A stretch of 64,000 nucleotides of DNA from Lomentospora prolificans (taxonomy: Eukaryota > Ascomycota > Sordariomycetes > Microascales > Microascaceae). The position numbers were made by a program, and so were the translations under genes. The stretch covers positions 372,001-436,000 of the forward strand of contig JARFXM010000004.1 of the NCBI GenBank assembly GCA_029532625.1, read 5' to 3'. The notes below the pieces were generated by a model. It had not been told where the DNA came from, made no database searches, and was given only the letters and a program-made list of their open reading frames with translations. Below, piece after piece: positions 55,419-64,000 of this stretch. Within the stretch, counting starts at the first letter, position 1, and each line of letters begins with the position of its first letter.

Positions 55419-58037
55419 GTTGCTGCCTGCTATCTAATCCAGGAAGAGTATTGATCCCCGGCTTGGTGGAGGAGAGGATTCTGAGAGGATTCAAGACGAC
55501 TCGACAACAGAACATGCGCCCCTCTCACGTAGGCTTTTGAACTGAATAAGAAGCTGAAGACTTATGAAGTAGGTGAAAGGTTCTCTCGGGAGGAATTGCG
55601 GGCTACTCCTTATAATAAAGTCTTTATAGACTGGGCGGTCAAGGAGAGCTGCCACGGAACGAAAAGGTGAGGAAAGACTTCATTTGCAGTGGTCCACACC
55701 TAGCATGAGGCAGGATTGCGATTCCTAACCTGACTACGGCCGCTTTGCCCTCTTTGGATTTTACAAAAGGCACTATCGGAAAGAAAGGTCATCTCTTCAG
55801 CTCCAGTACTACGAGAGCCGATTGTGTTTTGTTGCATAACTGAGCAAAACCCTTACGCGCGAATCGAATCAATATGGTGACATGCATCTGCGAGAAGGAG
55901 ACCAAAAAAGATAGACCGAAAAAAGGCGGATGACGCCATCCGTTCACAAATCTCAGAATGTACGTTGTTGCAGCAGATTCGGATCCTTTTTCATTTAGCG
56001 AGAGTCGTTAAGTCCGGGCAGGCGGTTCTCGACGACCCTGGCAACGATAAGTCCCGGACAACGCGTGGTCCCTGCGCTCCTGCCACCCCGCTCCATGTAC
56101 GGAGGGAATGGCACATTGCCCCGGAAGTTGGAATGGTGGCCATATGCCGAAATAGGAAGCAATCTCGATCCCGGGCCAGCCTGTTGGTCGGATTCTCAAG
56201 AGTACAGAGGTGGGCGCAACGCCAAAACACCCCCCACGGCGAGGGGACGTGAGGTGCACTTTGTCGCCAAGCGTGGGCGTATTGTGTGCTTTGAAACTAA
56301 GATGGTGAAGATCGGCAGGCTCCAGGGCATGATGTTCCCATGTTCTTCCAAGCCAGCACCCGCGTGGCGTTGGTCGGGGCAATGTTTCGACCTTACGGGC
56401 CGTGTAAGTGGGTGGGGGTGCGGGATAGTGAAGGAGAGCGTGGCTGGGGTCGTTTATTGTGTTGTACGGGGTTCGACCCATTGTGATGCATGGAACTAGT
56501 GAACACAATGTTTAACAGATCATCAGTCGTCTCTTTATTTGGATGACCCGTGGCGACTGGGAGGGTGGGCAGCCGATGATGCCTCACATTGGCCAACGTG
56601 GGCCCGGGTGAGAGTGGAGCAGATTTGGACGCAACGACCGAAACATGCTCTTACCAAGTTGTCCGGGACATTGGTCCTCATCGCAACGAGAACAACCATG
56701 ATGATAATTTCTAGCGTCGATGGCGTTCTCTTCCAAGCGACCCTGACAACACTTGTCGTCCAGGGGTCCAGGTCGCGTTCTGCCCAATGACACGCTGGGG
56801 ATATCGCGGGCGTTGGTCAGGATTGCCCAAAAAGGTTAAGCTGCTTGGCCGCAGCCGCAACGACGACGACAAACGCGGATGTTGGCGAGCACGCCATCCG
56901 CCCCGCCTCTGGTATTTTCGACCTCGCTGTTGACGACCAACTCTATCCAGGCCTTCTGGGAATTCATGTCCTAGCCGATGTCGGGAGCAAAAAAACGGGG
57001 CTCTTACTTTTGAGTAGAATCCCAGGGTTATTCAATTAAGCGTGGCTAATTTTATTATCCATCGTAAATCGTCAAGTCGCAGTGCTGCCGCCGCGGTGCT
57101 GTGGCGCCACGGAGATGGGCGCGGGAATCCCATTGGAATATTGGGAGGCTCTATTCTTCTGGCCTCGTGGTCGGTTATGGTAACGCAAGGCATCGTGAGG
57201 AGACACCTTGCCTATTGTACGAGGCGGATTTTCCGTCTGGTTCATGCGGCCTGCCTCCGTCGCGTGGTCGCATGTGGATTAAACTACGACGCATGTTACG
57301 CCGACGGAATACGAATGATTATATATTCTAGAACCACAATCTCGGGTTCCCAAGTCCTATACCGCGCCACGGATCTGTGATGCGGTGATCCTGGCTTGGC
57401 TTTGGCTGATGTCCGAGATTCGTCGTTGGTCGGTGTAGAGCATGAAGCCCGCCTTGGACAGAAGCGGCCCTAAAACAAGCTTGCTGGGGATAGCCACCTT
57501 AATTATGCCCCGGGAAACCACCATGGCCTGGCGATGATCGATCGAGCTTCCCTCTGTCGCCCACTCACGGCGATCTCCCGAGTATGTCGTGCGTCAAATG
57601 TGCGAATTGTCGCAACTAGCAAGAGCGCGCAACTGCGGCGGCTGACGATCCGAAGAAAGAGTATCTCCGCGGCATCCTTGAGAGGCTTCGGGGTGTTTTT
57701 TTTTATTTTGGCAATGGGACGCCCGAGCCAGAAGATCCGACAGACTGGTAAAAAGCACAAGCGAGGGGAGGATGAGAAATTCAGTAAATAGATAACAATA
57801 TTATTAAACAACTGTCATCGAATTATTGCTAAGGACATGGCAGCGCCAACCCACCTACTAATAAATGTGGCCTAGCTCGTGGTAGTTAGCTCCAGAAACG
57901 CTTTCATGCATACCCCGGTACTACGCCCAATTGATATAAATACCACAGGAGCTTGCAATAGAGCTCGAAGCTCCAACTTTATCTTACCTTGTAATAACCC
58001 AGAGCCATTGAGTTTTGTCACACCAGCTCACGTTGCC
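55419..58037. other. Long intergenic region (2.6 kb), no convincing gene
   Basis: Holds the symporter promoter and, at its right end, the arylsulfatase promoter. Frames on both strands between 55965 and 57811 overlap each other and resemble no known protein. No RIP signature, repeats or RNA genes were seen. Confidence 0.5.
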
Positions 58038-60155
58038 ATGGCTATCAAATCAAAGCTTCTTTCCTTGGGCCTGGTGCTTCAGGCTCTCTTCCCTTCCTTT
58101 GGAGTCTATGCCCAGAGCAGTGACAGCCAAATTCCTCTTGGCCAGGGCAGCCAGTTTGGCCCCAGTGGAAAGCGCCCCAACATCGTCCTCATCCTGACCG
58201 ATGATCAAGACTTGCATATGAACTCGTTGGATTATGTTCCCCTCATCAAGAAGCATCTCATCGACCAAGGCACGTTGTTCAAGAAGCATTTCGCCACTAC
58301 CGCAATCTGCTGTCCTGCTCGGTCAGTCTCCGGTTGTTTAGAATGTTCTCTATTAGTTTGAGCTCTGTGCTAACAGTGTATACTAGGGTAACCCTCCTGA
58401 CCGGTAAAGCTGCTCACAACACCAACGTCACTGATGTTTCGCCTCCTCATGGTGCGGTCTTACTTGGCTCGATCTATTACATGTGGAATATTTTACTAAT
58501 CTAACACCAACGCAGGTGGTTATCCCAAGTTCATCGCCCAGGGACTTAACGACCATTATCTCCCAGTTTTCCTCCAGGAACAGGGATATAACACCTATTA
58601 TACAGGAAAGCTCTTTAATGCTCACGAGTAAGTTTTGTTTCACACCATCTTGTGACAAGTCTCATCTCCGCTTGTAATACCTGGGCGGGGACTAATCCAT
58701 GTCTCTCGCAGTATTTTCAACTATGACAAGCCCTACCCCGCTGGTTGGACAGGCTCCGACTTCCTCATCGACCCTTACACTTACGTATATCTTAATGCCA
58801 CCTTCCAGCGCAATCAGGACCCCCCCCAAGAGCTACGAGGGCCAGTACACCACCGATGTGCTCGCTGGAAAGGCTCTTGGATTCCTTGATGACGCTGTTG
58901 CCGCCGGAAAGCCCTTCTTCCTCGGTGTTGCCCCTGTTGCGCCCCACTCCAACGTGAACCTTGATGGCTTTCCCTATGAAAATGATAGCTTTGCCCTTCC
59001 CATTGATGACGGGAATGCCGCCACCTATTTCACACCACCGGTGCCTGCCGCTAGACACGCACACCTCTTTCCCGATGCCGTCGTCCCTCGCCGGTCCAAC
59101 TTTAATCCCGACTTCCCCACTGGAGCTAACTGGATTCGCCAACAGCCAAAGCTGACCGAGGAAAACGTCAATTGGAACGATCACTACTATCGTAGCCGAT
59201 TGAGGGCTCTCCAGGCCGTTGATGAGCTTGTCGACTCTGTGGTTAACAAGCTTGACGCCTATGGGATTCTGGATAACACCTACATCTTCTACACCACTGA
59301 TAACGGCTTCCATATCTCGTATCACCGGCTGCAGCCCGGAAAGGAGTGCGGCTTTGAAGAGGACATCAACATTCCCCTGCTAGTTCGCGGACCCGGCGTT
59401 CCTAGCGGCCAAGTCTCGAAAATCGTCACCACCCACGCTGATCTTACGCCCACGTTTGTGCAGCTTGCGCAGGGACCGGCTCGCGCAGACTTTGACGGTG
59501 TCGTGATTCCCCTGACAGAGGACGGCCTTGCGGAGGCGGCAAAGACTCGCCATGATCACGTCACAGTCGAGTTCTGGGGTATTGCTGCTTCAGAGGGTGC
59601 GTTCGGCTACTTCGGCAGGAACCAGAGCTTTGTCACCAACAATACGTACAAGGCTATCCGCGTCGTTTCCGAAGAGTACAACCTCTACTACTCAGTTTGG
59701 TGCACCAACGAGCACGAATTGTATGATTTGAATGCAAGTCTACTCGTCGTCTAATATGGATATCACGTCCTCACGCAAGTAATGAATGCTAACCGCTCTT
59801 CCAGACTGATCCCGGGCAAATCCACAATCTTCTTAGCCCCGAGTCGAAGACAACAACGTTGTTCGGCCAGACTCTGGCCAAGGTCGTAGCCCGCCTTGAC
59901 TCCTTACTCCTCGTAACCAAGTCCTGCAAGGGAGTTACGTGCGCTAGGCCGTGGAGCGCTCTTCATCCTCAGGGCAATGTTCACTCTCTACGGGATGCTC
60001 TGTCTCCTCGCTTCGATACATTTTACGAGAAGCAGCAGGCAAAGGTATCATACTCTCGCTGTGAGATGGGATATATTGTAGAGTCCGAGGGCCCTCAGTT
60101 TGAAAAGGACGGCCTGGTCTATAGAAAGGGCACGTCGTGGAGCGAATGGGTGTAG
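58038..60155 (+). CDS. Arylsulfatase, with apparent frameshift in a C8 tract
   Basis: Exons 58038-58321, 58387-58451, 58516-58627, 58712-59733, 59805-60155. Signal peptide to about residue 26 (MAIKSKLLSLGLVLQALFPS). NIVLILTDDQDLHMNS gives metal-binding Asp residues; AICCPARVTLLTGKAAH holds the CxPxR motif whose Cys becomes formylglycine; YTTDNGFHIS and GKECGFEEDINIPLLVRGPG are typical of fungal arylsulfatases. In exon 4 the frame YLNATFQRNQDPP runs out of register at C8 (58820-58827) and continues one base on with KSYEGQYTTDVLAGKALGF; seven C would give one frame of about 610 residues. Intron 4 (59734-59804) starts GCAAGT, a GC-AG intron. It releases sulfate from esters, useful under sulfur shortage. 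Confidence 0.85.
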
Positions 60156-61480
60156 GAGCGTAGCAGCAACGGGCGGGCCGAGAGGACAGACAAATCGAAA
60201 TGCGGAGGATAATGGTATAGTAGAATATTCAATAAAAGGGGGATTAGGAATGCGAACATATCAACTGCATGGTAATACGACGCTGTCGCTTTTCGATGGG
60301 ACTATGGATTCCGGTGCTTCTCCGAAATGCTATTACTGGGTGGTTGACCCTGTCCGCACACCGGACCGGAATCTCGGCAGACGGACTCCTGTCGGGACGT
60401 TAACCGTGGAAATGAACGTGGGGGTTCGTCTTAATTCAGTTTCTATTTTTCTTCTTCTGGCTCTCGCGGCTGGTTCCAACTCTTATCTCCGGGAGACTGG
60501 GAAGTGGTCTCGAGGGCCTGCAGTGCGGTCCCCCCAGAACCAAGACCAGCCAGGTCAGCAGCGGCCAACAGCGAGGAGGATTGTAAATTGTAATCAATAC
60601 CACTTCGGCAATTCTCAACCCATGTGCCAGTCGAGAATACGCGAAGGAATGATGTGATGAGAAAATCGCGCTGCGGTCGTGCCCGTAGACAAGTTCTCGG
60701 GCCCGGGTGGAGTCTTGTCGAGATGTCGCCATATTGCGCAACCCGGCCGGTGCGTTGAATCCATGCCCCTGGTTAGCGTCTGGCTCGGTATTGGATGGTT
60801 GGAAGGGGAAGCGTTGGGCGTCTTCGGCTGGAGAGAGATCACTTTCTGGTCGACTGCCCACTTTAATACCCACATTCGGGATAAAGTAAACCAGCGACGT
60901 GCTTCGAGCGTAGGACGCTAGACTAAATGCAGAAATATCTTATTATTGCGTCAATCAATGATTAGAAATTGCCGCCAGACCGTGGTTGGCGGACTGCCAC
61001 GATCTGCACTACGAAGGATTGTGCGAACAGAGCAGCAAGACTGAGCTGCGGTCATCGCGGATTGCGGGTTTTCGCAATGGCCGAAATATTATATGCTCAA
61101 TTCGGCTTTCCTGGGCGCACTCAGTCTTGCACCGGCCGAACAAGGGCAATGGTGACACCGGCCGGGACTACGCTTTCTCTCCGCCTCGTCGAGTGGAGGC
61201 GACCATGCAGTCTCTAGTCGCTTGGAATAGGCGTCGAGTCCACATTTCCCATATGGGCAATTCGAAAATTGAGGGGTTCTCCTGACATTTTACGCAGGAG
61301 AACTACTGAATCCTTTGCTTTCCTCACTCAATCTTCCTTCCCTGTGACCTCGCACCAAGTGACACTTTCTCGTTTGCTCTTACACTCCTTTTATTCTTTC
61401 TCTCTCTCTTTTTATTTTTTCTTGTTTTGTTTCTTCTCCTTCTCCCTTTGAACTTGAATTGCTCGTAACCTTGTGACACA
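60156..61480. other. Intergenic region, no convincing gene
   Basis: About 1.3 kb with overlapping unrecognised frames. Pyrimidine-rich sequence (61380-61450, many TTCTCT and TTTTCTT words) directly precedes the transporter start and is typical of fungal promoters. Confidence 0.45.
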
Positions 61481-63776
61481 ATGGGCGAGCGCAGCAGGAG
61501 CAGCACCGGTGTTCGTGCGGAACCCATGGCGTCCTCGCCGGGGCCCCACGAGAGAACCCCTCTTCTACCGTCTTTCGAGAATCGTCTCTGGTCTTTCAAG
61601 TCCTCTTCATCAAGTGAGAGTTCCCTTACTATTTCCAGCCTCGATAGTTCCGAAAGCAGTGCCTTCGTACCCTGGTGGCTCGCCCAGTCTAACGATCTTG
61701 AAGCGCCGACCCCCGCCTCCGACATACCCGAGTACCAGTACCTCGAAGATGATGATGACGAGGATCTCAAGAAGGACAACGCGACACCAGAGAATCCCAT
61801 CAAGAAGGTTATTGCCATTTTGATCCTGGGAATGTTTACGGCGAATGCCGATGGGTCCCTCGTGCTCGCTACCCACTCGACCATTGCGTCCGAGTTCAAT
61901 AACCTTGAAGCTTCCAGCTGGCTCATGACTTCGTTTGCGCTTGCTGGCGCTTCGTTTCAAAGTATCGTATGTTGTGACTGCCCTGTTGCACCTGACCCGT
62001 GTGCGGAACAATGCCGCATGTGGTGAAGCTAATCGTATTACGCAATATTAGAGTGGTCAGTTAAGTGATATCTACGGCCGACGGCCCATTTTGGCACTGT
62101 CGTATACTCTCTTCGCCTTAGGATGGTAAGTGAAAGGAGAAAATAGCGCCGTGACATCTTTTGCCTAATAGGTGTTCATAGCGCTCTCGTAGGTGCTGGC
62201 CAGGCCATGTGGCACCTAGTGCTCGGCCGAGCTATATCTGGCGCGGGCGGTTCCGCTATGGGCGTTGTCGCAGCGCTGCTCATTTCTGGTATGTAGTGCT
62301 ATTATTATCCCGCTTCTAGTCAACAATAACATTCGTTCTTAACATGGCGACCAACGCAGATCTTGTCCCGATCCGAGACGTCGCGGCGTGGCAAGCCGGC
62401 CTGAACCTCGCCGCTACAACCGGCCGAAGTCTCGGCGGCCCGGTGGGAGGCTTCCTCGCCGACACTATCGGCTGGCGTTGGTCCTTCACGGGCCAAGCGC
62501 CAATCTTTATCGTTGCCAGCTTCCTTAGTTGGGCTTTTCTTCCACGAGGGCACCTCAATCATTTCCATCACAAAGATGATGCCGTGGCAGACACCGTTCC
62601 CGAAGGTGACCAGGAAGCCAACGGTGCCGACAGTGTCGCCGCTCCCGTCGGCGCTCCCGCTGCGGTATTACCTATAGAACATGAGGAGAATGGAAGCTCC
62701 TTGTCTCGCATTGATTTTCTGGGTGCATTCCTGCTCGCTCTTACGATCCTGGCAATCCTTGTCCCGCTCGATATTGGCGGCAAGGCCTTTGGCTGGACTC
62801 ATCCGGTCATCATCTTGCTTTTTGCCACATCAGTCCTCGCGGGAGCTCTTTTCATTCTCGTCGAGTCCAGGTGGGCCCCTGAGCCTGTATTCCCCCTGGA
62901 ACTTCTCCGCAAGCGCAACATCGTGAACTCGTACATCATCTTGGGCGCAATGAGCGCCGCTCAGCTGGGACTGATGTTTTCGGTACCGATATACTTTCAG
63001 GTGAGCCAGAGAGTGTCCAACGCCAAGGCTGGCGCGCACCTATTTCCGGCGGTCCTGGGTAATGCCGTCGGTGCTATTGTCGCGGGCGTAATCATCAAGA
63101 GGTACGTTTGAATTTCATTCATCGGCCGCTCCGGGAATCCTTTATCAGCCTTATTGCTAACTTGGTGGACTCTATAACAAAAGAACGGGAAAGTACAAGG
63201 CGACGCTCATGTTTGGCACGCTCGCTTCTGCATTCTCCTACTTCCTCCTCTTCGTCCGTTGGCACGGTCACACGAACACGCTCGAGTCCCTCTACATTGT
63301 TCCAAGTGGATTCGGCATGGGCATAACGCAAACCGCCGTTTTCACCTCCATCCAAGCTTCTGTTGACCGCAAGAGAAGGGCCCCAGCCATCGCCGGCATG
63401 TATCTTACCTCCCAACTCGGTATGATATTGGGCTTGGCCGTAGTGAGCGCGGTAGTGATGGAGACGGTGCGGTGGAAATTGGATCAATTACTTATCCTAC
63501 TGGATATTGCCGAAGCCGCGCGCGCAGAGGTTGGTCATGATATTAAGCTCTCAGACCTCTCAGAAGGCCTGCAATTTACGGAAGCTAACACAACTTCCAC
63601 AGATCCTTGAAAAGGCAGCTTCCAATATTGACTACCTCGACGAAGTCTCTGGTGGCGTTTACGCAGCCATCGTCGAATCTTACATTCTAGGCCTAGAATG
63701 GTCGCATTTGGTGTCTATAGGCTCGTCATTGTTTGGCTTTGCCGCGGCGTCGGTTCTGAAGGAGCAAAAGTTATAA
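61481..63776 (+). CDS. MFS transporter, DHA2/Vba-like
   Basis: Six exons: 61481-61966, 62052-62125, 62182-62288, 62360-63101, 63184-63529, 63603-63776, 642 residues. The N-terminal tail is Ser- and Asp-rich and cytoplasmic, with ERTPLLPS as a possible vacuolar sorting (acidic dileucine-like) signal. The first helix carries ILGMFTANADGSLVLATHS, where vacuolar basic amino acid transporters (Vba1-3) have ADST; QLSDIYGRRPILALSYTLFA is the MFS signature loop; DLVPIRD, LGGPVGGFLADTIGWRWSF and GMGITQTAVFTSIQASVDR follow. About 14 helices are expected. Vacuolar uptake of basic amino acids is the likely role by family; drug export is an alternative. Confidence 0.87.
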
Positions 63777-64000
63777 ATCGTAATATTGTTTAAGAATATT
63801 AGAAGACGGGAGATGGTAGAAAAAAATCATGGCGGGGAAGGGGGGTGGGGGAGTAAATAAAAATGTCACAACGTATAGAGCCATTAGCGTTCTACGGTAG
63901 AGCCCATCCGTGTTCTTTAAAATATATGAATATTATTGTTCAAATGTGCGGCTTTATTTGCCTTGCTTCGTTGCCATCCGTGCCACCGTTTTGATGGTCG
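63777..64000. other. 3' flank of transporter gene
   Basis: About 220 bp up to the window edge. It has a G-rich stretch (63835-63852) and AATAAA at 63855-63860, a possible polyadenylation signal of the transporter gene. No gene seen. Confidence 0.4.

Noticed and set aside
55965..57811. Several frames of 60-170 codons on both strands
   Set aside because: They overlap each other, have no motifs, and lack introns or start context that would make a gene.
60100..60657. 185-codon + frame after the arylsulfatase
   Set aside because: Overlaps the last exon in another frame and shows no recognisable protein.
1..64000. CRISPR array, rRNA or tRNA genes
   Set aside because: No spaced direct repeats, rRNA-like stretches or convincing tRNA cloverleaf sequences were seen by eye; a covariance-model scan (tRNAscan-SE, Infernal) would be decisive.

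Overview
This window comes from a filamentous ascomycete (Pezizomycotina). The evidence is short GT-AG introns with CTAAC/CTGAC branch sites, fungal-only families (HET, DUF3176, C2H2+Zn2Cys6 regulators, AA9 LPMO, BAS2-like secreted proteins), and two long AT-rich blocks that look like repeat-induced point mutation (RIP), in which CA, TG and CG dinucleotides have largely become TA.

Layout. 1-706: 5' part of a family III CoA-transferase (minus), divergent from an AtuA-family (DUF1446) gene that starts at 1456. 1755-22726: a 20,972-bp nest of three Ty3-like LTR retrotransposons inserted in the third exon of the AtuA gene. Each has identical-length LTR pairs and a perfect 5-bp target duplication: outer element CCATC, 574-bp LTRs; inner element 5043-10960 TTACT, 441-bp LTRs; inner element 11114-18284 (reversed) ACTTA, 395-bp LTRs. 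22727-24413: rest of the AtuA gene, not decayed. 26075-30375: alpha/beta-hydrolase and a DUF3176 membrane protein. 30551-32028: frameshifted HET gene. 32926-33747: AAC(3)-like acetyltransferase. 33946-38886: RIP-mutated Tad-like LINE with a 15-bp target duplication. 39582-47602 (all minus): AA9 LPMO, feruloyl esterase, five-exon C2H2/Zn2Cys6 regulator, and a small cysteine-rich secreted protein with a 5-nt microexon. 49243-50583: F-box protein. 51088-55418: TauD-type dioxygenase and an anion:cation symporter. 58038-60155: arylsulfatase with a frameshift in a C8 run. 61481-63776: Vba-like MFS transporter.

How it fits together. The AtuA/CoA-transferase pair suggests an acyl-CoA catabolic module broken by the transposon. 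AA9 plus feruloyl esterase beside a transcription factor suggests plant cell-wall breakdown. The dioxygenase, symporter and arylsulfatase would suit scavenging of organic sulfur. The most unusual signal is in the transposon nest: the reversed inner element carries, antisense between its pol and its 3' LTR, the remains of a separate gene with a Cys-rich Zn-cluster-like motif, and the outer element may have its own antisense frame at the equivalent place.
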